From: a virus
Virus record (IMG/VR): IMGVR_UViG_3300026184_000001
Coordinates: 1 to 39,042 of that record
Reading direction: 5' to 3' (one strand)
DNA: 39,042 nt
The position numbers and the translations under genes are program-made. The notes under the pieces were generated by a model that saw only the letters and a list, made by a program, of their open reading frames with translations, made no database searches and was not told the DNA's origin. Shown one piece after another: positions 7,700 through 14,896 of the stretch. Positions within the stretch are counted from its first letter, which is position 1. Each line of letters opens with the position of its first letter.

Positions 7700-7878
7700 C
7701 GCTCCCCCTCGTCGGCCTGGGACGCGATGAAGTCGCGCGCCTCCTGGGCCGCCTCTCGGATCTTCGGCACGATCAGGTCGGACACGTTGACGCCCTCCAG
7801 GGCCGCCCGCGTGTACAAGGCTCGCTTATCGGCCGGATCGACCCGAGCATACACAGGGACCTTCGCTTCCTTCGCCAC
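7696..7878 (-). CDS. Ribbon-helix-helix-type DNA-binding protein (60 aa)
   Basis: The sequence VPVYARVDPADKRALYTR continues into a helix and GVNVSDLIVPKIREAAQE, the strand-helix-turn-helix pattern of small RHH proteins of the Arc/CopG/ParD type. Such dimers bind operator DNA or act as antitoxins. No toxin gene is adjacent: the next gene is a membrane protein. It starts with GTG behind AAGGGGAG. It is a candidate regulator of the early operon, and a candidate binder of the CCGTCTACG boxes upstream. Confidence 0.75.
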   Translation of the reverse strand: MAKEAKVPVYARVDPADKRALYTRAALEGVNVSDLIVPKIREAAQEARDFIASQADEGER

Positions 7879-7896
7879 GGTCTTCTCCCCTTCCGT

Positions 7897-8793
7897 TCAG
7901 GTTCCCAGGTGAATCGTGTCGCCGTCCGCCATGACGCCTCGGGCGCACCCCTGATAGATGTTCCGGGCGCTGTAATTGTCCGAGTCGGCGTAGGGCGTGT
8001 CGTCGAAGTACGCGCTGATCGTCGAGTCCGAGGGATTGTCGTGGAACGTCACCACGCCGGTCCCGTGATCGGTGTCCAGGTAGCCGCCGACGATCAGGTA
8101 GCCTCGCTGTACGGTCGTGTCGGCCACGGTCACGCGGATCGGGCCGCACCCGGAGGACTCGTAGGCGAGGACGGTCGAGTCCTGGACGGCCACGAGCGAG
8201 TCGGCCTGGAGCGCCCACAGGGACGGATTCCCGTACTGATCGGTCACGAGGTCCGGCCGGCCGAGGTCGCCGGCCACGTCGAACGGACTCTCGCGGTCAG
8301 GGAAGCCGATCCCACGGAGGGCGTCGGTCGCCACGCCGGGGTCGACCCAGTACGCGATCGTCGTGTCCACGATCGCCTCGCCCGTCGACTGTTCGACCCA
8401 ACGGACCTCGACGTGCGCCGGTCCGCCCAGGGCCGGGCGCGTCCACGCCCAGGTCCCCGCGACCACGCGGTTCCGGACGGTCCCGTCCTTCGCGGTCTTC
8501 GTCGTGGTCACGAACGGGTCGCCCGCGTGTTCCTCGACGACGTGCCAGTCGACCAACTGATCGGCGACCGGCTTCCCGTCGCGCGTGACCTTCACCACGA
8601 AGTCGGCCGGGAGCGTGTCGGACGGGGCGGCTCGCTGGCCGGTCCCCGAGACGATCGCCAGGGCGGGCGTGCCGACGCTCCCGGTCGGCCCGGTCGGTCC
8701 GCCGCCGCACCCGGACGCGACGGCCGCCAGGGCGGCCAGCGCCCAGATCACGAACACGGTCTTCATCTTCGCCTGCCAGTTCTCGCGGTACAT
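7897..8793 (-). CDS. Secreted lipoprotein with bacterial Ig-like domain
   Basis: The N terminus (KTVFVIWALAALAAVASGC) is a lipoprotein signal with the lipid-accepting Cys29. After a short Gly/Thr/Pro linker comes an Ig-like segment: VSGTGQRAAPSDTLPADFVV, KVTRDGKPVADQLVDWHV. That phrasing is characteristic of Big-type domains in secreted Gemmatimonadota and related bacterial proteins. The C-terminal half is beta-rich with two cysteines and many Asp/Thr/Ser. The start at ATG 8793 has GGAGAGG; an internal ATG at 8766 lacks one. Early expression of an envelope lipoprotein fits superinfection exclusion or receptor blocking, as for T5 Llp; this is inference from context. Confidence 0.8.
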   Translation of the reverse strand: MYRENWQAKMKTVFVIWALAALAAVASGCGGGPTGPTGSVGTPALAIVSGTGQRAAPSDTLPADFVVKVTRDGKPVADQLVDWHVVEEHAGDPFVTTTKTAKDGTVRNRVVAGTWAWTRPALGGPAHVEVRWVEQSTGEAIVDTTIAYWVDPGVATDALRGIGFPDRESPFDVAGDLGRPDLVTDQYGNPSLWALQADSLVAVQDSTVLAYESSGCGPIRVTVADTTVQRGYLIVGGYLDTDHGTGVVTFHDNPSDSTISAYFDDTPYADSDNYSARNIYQGCARGVMADGDTIHLGT

Positions 8794-8830
8794 GGTGCCT
8801 CTCCAGTCGCGTGTGATCAGGAACGGCGAA

Positions 8831-8858
8831 GGCCGGGGGGCGTCCCCACCCCCCGGCC
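8831..8858 (-). terminator. Strong GC hairpin after the DUF932 gene
   Basis: A perfect 10-bp stem, GGCCGGGGGG and CCCCCCGGCC with an 8-base loop, lies between the DUF932 stop and the lipoprotein start. In the transcript it is followed by TTCGCCGTTCC, only mildly U-rich. It is the strongest hairpin in the window and probably a terminator or attenuator that separates the DUF932 gene from the rest of the early operon. Confidence 0.7.
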
Positions 8859-8882
8859 ACGCCTCGGACCCGACGCCGGCGT

Positions 8883-10025
8883 TCAGCCGGCCAGGAGCGC
8901 CTCGCGCTCGTCGGGCGTGGACGTCGCGTAGGTGACGAGGGCGTTCAGCCGCTCGTGCTTCACGCGGTCGAGCTTGCCGTTGTAGGCCGAGCGGATCCGG
9001 CGTTCCTCGTCGCCCGAGATCGCGTCGGGCGCGTGGTCGGTCCACTCGATGAGGGCGTTGTACGCCTCCCAGGCGTTCCGCGCGCCCTCGTGACCCTTCC
9101 CGTGGTCCCACAGGTTCCGGATCGCCTGTCGGCGGTTCAGGGCGCGCTCCAGGGCGGCCTCGGTCCGGCCGCTCGCGTCGCCCTTCTGGATCCGCTTCTC
9201 CAGGTGACGGAACGGGACGACCGGGTCGAGGATCAGCCGGTCGAACGCGGGCTCGGGAAGGTCGGTCCGACGGAGGACCGTCCGGTGTCCGGCGAAGGCG
9301 GCGACCTTCTCGGCGTAGGAGCCGAACAGGATCCGCGACGACGCGCGGACGTTGTCCTCGACGTCGCCCGTGTGCTTCACCTTGATCGTCGTGCCCTCGG
9401 TCGCGTTCAGCGACATCGCGAGCGTGTTCGCGCACACGACCCGGACCGCCGTTTCCTTCAGGACGACCTTCCGCGACCCGTCGTGGTTGTTGGCGATCAG
9501 GCCGTAGGGGACGACCTCGTCCAAGAGCGTCTCGATCTGGGAGAAGTCGACGTGTGCGTCGCGGGCGAACCCGTTCTCCTGGATCCGACGGAGGATCGCC
9601 GGCCGGTCGAACCGGACGAGCATCCAGGCGTCGGCCCCACCACGGAGCGCGCCGGTCGTCTCGATCCGCGCGATTCCGTCCTCCAGGAGAGGCTCGATCA
9701 CGCGGAAGGCGTCGCGGTTCTGGAGGGGCGTGTACACGTTCCCGACGTGACCGAGGACCTTCTGGCGGTCCGTGCGGACGATCAGGTAGGAGTCGGGCGC
9801 TTGCTGGAACATCGGCTCGGAGGGCGACCGCTCCAGGTCACGCCGGCGGTAGTAGGCCGGGACCTTCTCGACCGTGTACCCGACGCCGCCCTTCGCGACG
9901 GCTTCCTCGTAGGTCGCGTCCGCCGGGATCCCGACGCCCGACCTGTGCCACATCGTCTCGGGGCCGCCGACCGCCGCCACGCTGGCCTCGCCCGTCAGTT
10001 CGTTCCGGTCCAGTTCTGCACTCAT
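8883..10025 (-). CDS. DUF932 (phage/plasmid-like) protein
   Basis: The 380-residue product matches the DUF932 family seen in phages and conjugative plasmids: MWHRSGVGIP near the start, VGNVYTPLQNRDAFRVIEPL at about 95-114, then YGLIANNHDGSRKV and RVVCANTLAMSL, which is the most conserved part of the family. Its role is not established; members occur with anti-restriction and single-strand DNA functions. Here it is the first large early gene, alone between two gaps: upstream a cluster of CCGTCTACG-like boxes, downstream a strong hairpin. AAGGGAG precedes the ATG at 10025. It is likely made early and in quantity. Confidence 0.85.
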   Translation of the reverse strand: MSAELDRNELTGEASVAAVGGPETMWHRSGVGIPADATYEEAVAKGGVGYTVEKVPAYYRRRDLERSPSEPMFQQAPDSYLIVRTDRQKVLGHVGNVYTPLQNRDAFRVIEPLLEDGIARIETTGALRGGADAWMLVRFDRPAILRRIQENGFARDAHVDFSQIETLLDEVVPYGLIANNHDGSRKVVLKETAVRVVCANTLAMSLNATEGTTIKVKHTGDVEDNVRASSRILFGSYAEKVAAFAGHRTVLRRTDLPEPAFDRLILDPVVPFRHLEKRIQKGDASGRTEAALERALNRRQAIRNLWDHGKGHEGARNAWEAYNALIEWTDHAPDAISGDEERRIRSAYNGKLDRVKHERLNALVTYATSTPDEREALLAG

Positions 10026-10079
10026 GGTGAAGCTCCCTTCTGAAGTCTCGGCCAGGGCCTCTCCCCGGCCACGACTAAA

Positions 10080-10131
10080 CGTAGACGCCCGCCACCTTTC
10101 GCACAAGGGGCGGGCGTCTACGCCGTCTACG
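10080..10131. promoter_or_regulatory. Operator-like cluster of three CCGTCTACG-type boxes
   Basis: The 113-bp gap ahead of the DUF932 gene holds three copies of a 9-base box: CGTAGACGC (10080-10088), GCGTCTACG (10114-10122) and CCGTCTACG (10123-10131). The first two form the ends of a perfect 13-bp inverted repeat (GTAGACGCCCGCC at 10081-10093 and its complement at 10109-10121). A weak minus-strand promoter could be TTGTGC (10106-10101) with TACGTT 17 bases on. The boxes would overlap it, which is what a repressor or activator site looks like. Two similar boxes lie in the next gap upstream. Confidence 0.6.
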
Positions 10132-10138
10132 GGCTCCG

Positions 10139-10393
10139 TCAGATCGAGCCCTGTTCCTCCGCGATCGCGACGATCTCCGGGACGGTCAGTTCGTGGCCGC
10201 ACCCGTCGAACTCGCGCCCGAGGCCCCGGTCGTGCTCGCGGCCCTCTCGGCACTTCAGGTAGCGCAAGCCGAGACGATACAAGAGTGCCTCCCCGGCCTC
10301 GACGAGGTCGGATCGGTAGGCGACCACGATCGAGCCGGTGACGCCGCACGCGGGACAGGTCGCCCGCGTGAGGTCGATCGACGGGGCCGTCAT
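10139..10393 (-). CDS. Small zinc-ribbon protein (84 aa)
   Basis: The 84-residue protein has a metal site C13-x2-C16 and then C48 and C65/H67 flanking a loop, giving a split zinc ribbon. The middle is a short helix SDLVEAGEALLYRLG. It overlaps the upstream zinc-ribbon gene as ATGA, so the two are co-translated. The end is acidic (VPEIVAIAEEQGSI). Its function is unknown; the context is the first early operon, so host transcription or nuclease control is possible. Confidence 0.75.
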   Translation of the reverse strand: MTAPSIDLTRATCPACGVTGSIVVAYRSDLVEAGEALLYRLGLRYLKCREGREHDRGLGREFDGCGHELTVPEIVAIAEEQGSI

Positions 10394-10983
10394 GGGACGA
10401 GCGTCCCGCCGACCACGCCCTCGGGAAGGTCCGGGGCGGGCTCCGGCTCGGGCTCCGGCTTCTTCGCGTGGGGCGAGTACCCGCACGCTCGGCACGTCAC
10501 GACCTCGACGTCGGAGGCGAGGACGTTCGGGCTCCCGCACTTCGGACAGAAGTTGAGGCCCGTCCGCTCCCTGGCGACCTTCGCGGCCTCCTGGAAGGCG
10601 AGGTCGCCGGCGTCGTCCTCCAGGTGGGAGAGGACACGGTACACGTTCTCCAGCGCGACGCAGATCCCGTCGTCGGCCTCGGCCGCGCCGTCGGCCGTGC
10701 TGGCCTTCGCGAGGTCGTGGGCCGCCTTCAGGTCGCGCGCCGCGCGGGCGACATACTCGCGGAGCGTAGCGGGCTCGGCCGGCTCGTCCCCGCACGGGTC
10801 GCCGCCTGTCCGGGACGCCTCGATCGTAGCGGTCTGGAGGCCGGCGCTTACTTCCTCCAGGACGGACTCGGCCGAGTCGGGGTCGTCGAGCTTCAGGAAC
10901 CGCCGCGCCTGGGCGACGAGGTCCTGGGCTGTGGCGACGGCTCCCATCAGGAGCGTCGATCGGTTCTCGTGTCGGCACTTCAT
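10390..10983 (-). CDS. Zinc-ribbon protein with helical N-terminal domain (197 aa)
   Basis: Residues 1-140 are predicted mostly helical (AQDLVAQARRFLKL, EYVARAARDLKAAHDLAKA). A classical zinc ribbon follows: C146-x2-C149 and C164-x2-C167 within FCPKCGSPNV and TCRACGYSP. The tail is a PEPEPEP repeat. It is the first gene of a transcript starting in the 120-bp gap upstream, where a promoter-like pair and two CCGTCTACG boxes lie. AAGGGAGAG precedes ATG 10983. No known family; a nucleic-acid or RNA-polymerase-binding early protein is a guess. Confidence 0.75.
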   Translation of the reverse strand: MKCRHENRSTLLMGAVATAQDLVAQARRFLKLDDPDSAESVLEEVSAGLQTATIEASRTGGDPCGDEPAEPATLREYVARAARDLKAAHDLAKASTADGAAEADDGICVALENVYRVLSHLEDDAGDLAFQEAAKVARERTGLNFCPKCGSPNVLASDVEVVTCRACGYSPHAKKPEPEPEPAPDLPEGVVGGTLVP

Positions 10984-11029
10984 GGTCGTCTCTCCCTTCT
11001 GCGGTGAACGGTTCGACGTCTCGACACCG

Positions 11030-11059
11030 ATGATAACGCCGGCCGCCGTCTACGCGCAA
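11030..11059 (-). promoter_or_regulatory. Candidate sigma70-like promoter for the early operon
   Basis: On the minus strand TTGCGC (11059-11054) is followed after 18 bases by TATCAT (11035-11030), placing a start about 40 bases before the first early gene. The match is moderate. One CCGTCTACG box falls inside the spacer, which would suit repression. The call rests on sequence only. Confidence 0.45.
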
Positions 11060-11099
11060 GTATCAGTCGTGATGCGGGATGTTGGCGATCCGTAGACGG
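11046..11099. promoter_or_regulatory. Pair of inverted CCGTCTACG boxes
   Basis: CCGTCTACG (11046-11054) and its exact complement CGTAGACGG (11091-11099) lie 36 bases apart in the gap upstream of the first early operon. The same box, in variants, occurs three times in the next gap. Spaced inverted copies at a promoter suggest a dimeric regulator or DNA looping. Confidence 0.55.
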
Positions 11100-11103
11100 A
11101 GGA

Positions 11104-11688
11104 TCAGAAGGTGATCGAGAGGCCCCCGACACAGTCGAAGCCGCCGCCGGCCGCGAGGCCGCATGCGCCGCCTGGACCGGCCTTCAGTCCGAACGGGAGG
11201 TCGAGGCCGAGCCCGGAGAGGCCGGCCAGGGGACAGGTGGGGAACCGGCCATAGTCGACGCGGACTCCCTGGGGGCCGGTCTGGATCGAACGCACGGGGC
11301 CGAGCGTGACGTGGGCCTCGGTCTGACGCCGGAGATAGATCCCCGCCGAGTCCGCCCCGATCTGAATCAGACCGAAGAAGCTCGTGTCGCCCCGCGCCTG
11401 GGCGAGCTTCGCCCAGTCCAGGTAGAACCGGGTCGGGAGCCGGTAGACCGTATCGACGCGGGTCCGCCAGCGAGTCGTGACGACGTTCACGGTGTCGGTC
11501 GTGACCTTCTCGACCGTGTCCAGGTGGAAGACGTGGATCGAGTCGATCGCGTGCTTCGTGACCGTGACGGTGTCGGTCCGTCCGGGTAGCTGAAGCGTCT
11601 CGGTCCGAGGCCATAGGAACCGGGTCCCCAGGACCGCCAGGGCGGCCACGACCGCCGCTCCCCCGATCGTCCGCAGTATCTTCGTCAC
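11104..11688 (-). CDS. Membrane-anchored hypothetical protein (194 aa)
   Basis: One N-terminal hydrophobic helix (residues about 8-25, GGAAVVAALAVLG) is followed by an extended region rich in repeated D-T-V units (RTDTVTVTK, LDTVEKVTTDTVNV, RVDTVYRLP), then a compact Gly-rich end with four cysteines and the finish LSITF. It is likely exported with an N-in anchor. It follows the lysis-region lipoprotein after a 201-bp gap, so it could be a spanin-like partner, but the length and cysteines do not match a known spanin. The start is GTG with GGGAGG. Function unassigned. Confidence 0.68.
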   Translation of the reverse strand: MTKILRTIGGAAVVAALAVLGTRFLWPRTETLQLPGRTDTVTVTKHAIDSIHVFHLDTVEKVTTDTVNVVTTRWRTRVDTVYRLPTRFYLDWAKLAQARGDTSFFGLIQIGADSAGIYLRRQTEAHVTLGPVRSIQTGPQGVRVDYGRFPTCPLAGLSGLGLDLPFGLKAGPGGACGLAAGGGFDCVGGLSITF

Positions 11689-11889
11689 TCGTGGGCCTCC
11701 CTGTGCGCCTCGCTAACGTCCGAGGCCTCCGGCGTGCACCTACAGCCGCGAAGGCCTCGTGGCCCTTAGAGGGCCGTTCTCGTCGTTTTCTGGAGGTGGG
11801 GCGGCCGGAGAGGTTCCCGGTCGGATCTCAATGCACGAGGCTACTCGCGAACCCTGCCGCCGGGGATGTCACGCCGTACCGCCCGCCCC
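11689..11889. other. 201-bp gap without a gene, with one small hairpin
   Basis: This is the second-largest non-coding stretch. I see no open frame with convincing codon usage. It holds a perfect 6-bp hairpin, GGCCCT-TAG-AGGGCC at 11761-11775, followed on the plus strand by the T-rich GTTCTCGTCGTTTT. I found no convincing promoter hexamers on the minus strand. It separates the lysis region from the 194-residue membrane protein and may contain the terminator of the late transcript. Confidence 0.6.
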
Positions 11890-12597
11890 CTACTCGGTTC
11901 GTGCGTCGAGCCACGCCCAGGCGAGACGGATCACGCGACCCGTCGGGGGCCGTGAAGCGAGGGCGAGGTTGCACGCCCCCGAACAGACCACGATGGAGTC
12001 GCCGAGCCACCCGAGGGCGGTCAACTGATAGGTCGGCGCGACGCCCACGGGGAAGCCGGCCGAGTCGATCCGCCTCCCGTCCTTGTATGCGCGGACGTCC
12101 CAGGTCGTGTCGCTGGAGAACGTCGAGACGACCCGGCGGAAGGCGACCGAGTCGGCGTCGAGCGTCACGCTGTCGAGCGAGGCGACGAGCGTGTCGACCT
12201 GGACGTCGACGCCCGGAGCGCCGGGGAGGACGATCCTGGGCGGGATGTCGAAGCTCGTGCAGGCATTTGGTCCGGCTCCGGCCGCGTTCTCGGCCCGGGC
12301 GCAGATGAACGCCGAGTACCGGGCGTCCGCTCTCGGCACGTCGAACCCGTACGTGAGCGAGTCCCCCGCCGCCGAGTCCTCGTACACCACGCCGGCGTCG
12401 TTCGAGCCGACCGTCACCACGTAGCTGAACGGGGGCGTCCCGGTCGAGGGTGGGGCGATCGTCACGGTCGCCCGGACCGTGGAGTCGGTCGCCGCCTGGA
12501 GCGTCACGCGCACGCCTGGGACGGCCGGGGCGGCTTTCGCCGGCCGGCATGCCGGGAGCGCGAGCGCCAGGGCAAGAAGGGCGGTCAGTCTACGCAT
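11890..12597 (-). CDS. Lipoprotein with fibronectin/Ig-like beta domain (235 aa)
   Basis: The signal MRRLTALLALALALPAC ends in a clean lipobox, LPAC, with lipidated Cys17. The rest is a beta-rich domain: VRVTLQAATDSTVRATVTI, FSYVVTVGSNDAGVVYED, then strands with Asp/Ser/Thr. This looks like fibronectin III or Ig-like folds of envelope proteins. GGAGG precedes the ATG. It overlaps the short gene upstream by eight bases. In the lysis region an outer-membrane lipoprotein could serve as outer spanin, but it is much longer than usual; alternatively it protects the infected cell from further phage. Confidence 0.78.
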   Translation of the reverse strand: MRRLTALLALALALPACRPAKAAPAVPGVRVTLQAATDSTVRATVTIAPPSTGTPPFSYVVTVGSNDAGVVYEDSAAGDSLTYGFDVPRADARYSAFICARAENAAGAGPNACTSFDIPPRIVLPGAPGVDVQVDTLVASLDSVTLDADSVAFRRVVSTFSSDTTWDVRAYKDGRRIDSAGFPVGVAPTYQLTALGWLGDSIVVCSGACNLALASRPPTGRVIRLAWAWLDARTE

Positions 12598-12760
12598 CTC
12601 GTTCCTCCAGTCTCTCGACCCACCCCTTTCGCGCCAGTCGCGGAACGAGGTCGGCCGGTAGGTCGTCGACGTCCCCCTCGGCGTAGCACTTCTGGCGGCC
12701 GTCCGGGAACGGGACCCCGATCAACCGCCGACACGTCACGCGACAGGGAACGAGCGTCAG
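12590..12760 (-). CDS. Small phage protein, probably CTG-initiated (56 aa)
   Basis: The codon usage of this short frame is like its neighbours, and the product ends with YAEGDVDDLPADLVPRLARK and GWVERLEE, like short phage proteins of the type '..GDVVDLP..LA.RLIARGWAE'. No ATG is present. A CTG sits at 12760-12758, overlapping the holin-like gene's stop as CTGA, with GAGAG upstream. The alternative is GTG at 12739, which lacks a ribosome binding site. It ends inside the lipoprotein signal. Function unknown. Confidence 0.55.
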   Translation of the reverse strand: MTLVPCRVTCRRLIGVPFPDGRQKCYAEGDVDDLPADLVPRLARKGWVERLEERDA

Positions 12761-13029
12761 GCGTTCTCTCGCTTCCGGATCGCGTCGAAGAGGAGGTCGA
12801 CCGCATCTCCGGGCGCGGTGAACAGGACGAGGCCGGCGGCGATCGCGCCGCCGTCGAGGATCGCGAAGGTCTTCCAGGGGAGGACCGGCGCGCCGTCGGT
12901 GAACAAGCGATAGAGGTAGACCGCGCCCAGGACGACCGCGAACGCCCAGGCGATCCACGCCCCGACCTTCGACTCCGACACCTTCGGGAGCGGGCTCCCC
13001 TGTTCGTCGGTTCGCTTCAACATGGTCAC
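12757..13029 (-). CDS. Holin-like membrane protein (90 aa)
   Basis: Two hydrophobic helices are visible (residues about 22-41, VGAWIAWAFAVVLGAVYLYR, and about 55-75), with a basic C terminus IRKRENA. Small size, two helices and position directly after the CHAP endolysin fit a class II holin that lets the endolysin reach the wall. The start is GTG, overlapping the endolysin stop as GTGA with GGGAGG at ideal distance; an ATG two codons later is less well placed. Holins vary too much for a sequence-only assignment to be sure. Confidence 0.72.
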   Translation of the reverse strand: MTMLKRTDEQGSPLPKVSESKVGAWIAWAFAVVLGAVYLYRLFTDGAPVLPWKTFAILDGGAIAAGLVLFTAPGDAVDLLFDAIRKRENA

Positions 13030-13565
13030 GATCTTGCCTCCCTGGCCCAGGTGAAGAACACGGTCCCGTCGGTCACGTCCCGGACCCTGGACGCGACTTT
13101 GATCCCCTCGCGGCTCGCCTCGTCGTCCGTGTTGCCTTCGATCGTCGAGAACTGGCCGTCGCGGGGCGGGTCGAATACGAAGCCGATATGCGCGTAGCGC
13201 CCCTTCGAAGGGAACAGGAGCGCGAACAGGTCGCCCGGCTCCGCGTGGTGGGCCGGGATGATCCGACCCTCTCGGTTCGCCCAGTCGACATAATCCTGGA
13301 CGTACGCCTGTCGGCGGATCGCCTCCAGGGGCGACCTCTCGTTCTTCTTCCCGGTCGCGATCTGGACGACGGCGTTCACGAAGTCAGCGCACCATGCCTC
13401 GCCGACGGTGTCGCCGCCGAGCTTCTGGAACAGTTCGACCGCCGGCCCTCGGTTGTCCCCTCCGACCTCGACCGTCGCGAGGAAGTCCTGGGCCTCGGCC
13501 AGGGCGAGGTCCTGGAGGCCCAGGAGCCGGGCGCGATCGCCGAGCGTGGCGACCTGGGAGGTCAC
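13026..13565 (-). CDS. CHAP-domain endolysin
   Basis: The 179-residue protein is a single CHAP domain. GEAWCADFVNAVVQIA carries catalytic Cys59; PAHHAEPGDLFALLF and GRYAHIGFVF give His126; and STIEGNTDDE supplies the acidic/Asn residue near 143-145. CHAP enzymes are amidases or endopeptidases that cut peptidoglycan peptides, here for host lysis. There is no separate cell-wall-binding domain, as usual for Gram-negative-type hosts. There is no signal peptide, so release needs a holin; membrane proteins lie on both sides. It starts with GTG in a GTGA overlap. Confidence 0.88.
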   Translation of the reverse strand: MTSQVATLGDRARLLGLQDLALAEAQDFLATVEVGGDNRGPAVELFQKLGGDTVGEAWCADFVNAVVQIATGKKNERSPLEAIRRQAYVQDYVDWANREGRIIPAHHAEPGDLFALLFPSKGRYAHIGFVFDPPRDGQFSTIEGNTDDEASREGIKVASRVRDVTDGTVFFTWAREARS

Positions 13566-13891
13566 GAGAGGACCCGGACGGCGATCACGATCAGGTAGGG
13601 GACGGCCCCGCCGATCACGGCCGCCCAAAAGTCCCAGGCGTCCGGATGGTCGTCGGTCCCTTCCTCTTTGAACCCGTAGGCCCCGACGTCCGCGTGCATC
13701 CCCAGGAGCCACGGCATCGCGAAGTAGTCGCCGGGGAACCCGAGGAACCGCCAGGGGAGATACCACGCGGCCATGACCGCCGTCACGATCAGCGAGCCGA
13801 CGAGTCCGTGGCCGATCCGGTTCAGGACCGGGTTCGACGAGGGGAAGGCGTCGTTCCCCCACTTCTTCAGGCGTCCGAGAAGCGTCCTCAT
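13562..13891 (-). CDS. Two-helix membrane protein of the lysis region (109 aa)
   Basis: Hydrophobic helices span about residues 31-50 and 89-108. Between them an acidic segment contains AYGFKEEGTDD and PDAWDFWA, and the first helix begins with RIGHGLVG. This H..G / KE.D / D..D pattern appears in small phage and VanZ-like membrane proteins. It overlaps the endolysin as GTGA and the gene upstream as TAATG. It could be a holin or antiholin together with the 90-residue protein; which is which cannot be told from sequence. Confidence 0.7.
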   Translation of the reverse strand: MRTLLGRLKKWGNDAFPSSNPVLNRIGHGLVGSLIVTAVMAAWYLPWRFLGFPGDYFAMPWLLGMHADVGAYGFKEEGTDDHPDAWDFWAAVIGGAVPYLIVIAVRVLS

Positions 13892-14388
13892 TACGTACCC
13901 CCTTGCGAGAAGCGTTGCCGGATGTCTTTCAGCGCCTCGGCGTCGCACGCCTTCGGCTTCGGCTGATAGGCCCGGCACGACTGATAGACGAGAAGCCCGA
14001 GCGCGGCGTCGATCTTCGCCTCGATCCGCCGACGGTCACGTCCGTTCTCCCGAAGCTCCTGGCGGACCTCTCGGTTCGTTTCCGCCTGGGACTTGGCGAC
14101 CCTGTGGAGCGAGTCGAGGATGGTCGCGTCCGCCTTCCTGGATTCGTTCCGGTTCGCCATGATCGCGGCCTCGTTCGCGTCGACCCTGGAGCCGCGCCCG
14201 AACAGTTGCTCGGCCCCCCTCGACAGTCCGAACCCGAGCCCGATCAGGCCGAGGGCGACGAGGATTGCGAGACGAACGTCGGAGAGGTTGTGGACGAGCT
14301 TCCGCCACCCGTCGGCGACGGTCGAGAGGCCCACGACCATGAAGTGCGGCGTCAACCGCTTCATCTCAATCCAGTTCCCGAGGTCCAC
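13891..14388 (-). CDS. Membrane-anchored coiled-coil protein of the lysis region
   Basis: A hydrophobic helix (VRLAILVALGLIGLGFG, about residues 38-54) is followed by a long charged coiled coil (RNESRKADATILDSLHRVAK and on to RRRIEAKIDAALG) and a Cys-containing end. An N-terminal anchor plus coiled coil recalls inner-membrane spanins or XhlA-type lysis proteins. The start is uncertain: GTG 14388 has GGCGGGGA upstream, ATG 14364 has only GGA, and GTG 14457 would add codons with unusually many A/T third positions. The stop overlaps the next gene as TAATG. Confidence 0.68.
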   Translation of the reverse strand: MDLGNWIEMKRLTPHFMVVGLSTVADGWRKLVHNLSDVRLAILVALGLIGLGFGLSRGAEQLFGRGSRVDANEAAIMANRNESRKADATILDSLHRVAKSQAETNREVRQELRENGRDRRRIEAKIDAALGLLVYQSCRAYQPKPKACDAEALKDIRQRFSQGGT

Positions 14389-14464
14389 GTCGTCCCCGCC
14401 ATGCTGATCTATCGTCCTCGGGCCGAACGGTAGGGCCGTCCGCCCCACGAAAGCCACCCCGACA

Positions 14465-14896
14465 TCACTTCTCCCCGGCGAACCTGTGCGCCGGCTCGGC
14501 CGCCACGACCACGTCGTCGTCAGGCCGCACGTCGGCGGGTCGGACCCGTTCGCGGACCTCCCGGCCGTCCACTTTCCGGCGCACGACCGCTCGGGTCGCG
14601 TGCTCGCGGACGACCTTCGGCCCTCGGAGGTATCGGGCCTCGGGCGGTCCGTGCGTCAGAACCTCGCCGGGAAGGTCGTCCCAGGCACCCGCGCGCTCGC
14701 GGCCCAGGTCGGGCTCCCCGAGCCGACCGCAGTCCATGATCCAGCCGCCGTCCGGGTGGTCCCCGACGACGACGAGGCTCCAGCGGTCGAGAAGATCCTG
14801 CGCCGTCGCCGGCCGCTCGGTCCCCGCGTCCTGGAGGCGCGGGTCGTCCGGTACGGTCACGGTCGGCCAGTCGGGGACGTGACGTAGGTGCGCCAT
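14465..14896 (-). CDS. Hypothetical protein after the tail fibre (143 aa)
   Basis: The protein begins MAHLRHVPDWPTVTVPDDPR and is Pro/Arg/Asp-rich, with a middle segment WSLVVVGDHPDGGWIMDCG that looks like a small beta domain. No family is recognised. It is coupled to the fibre gene by TGATG. It could be a fibre chaperone or a tail component. The complementary strand is also open here, but the minus strand continues the operon and has the overlap start. Confidence 0.62.
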   Translation of the reverse strand: MAHLRHVPDWPTVTVPDDPRLQDAGTERPATAQDLLDRWSLVVVGDHPDGGWIMDCGRLGEPDLGRERAGAWDDLPGEVLTHGPPEARYLRGPKVVREHATRAVVRRKVDGREVRERVRPADVRPDDDVVVAAEPAHRFAGEK

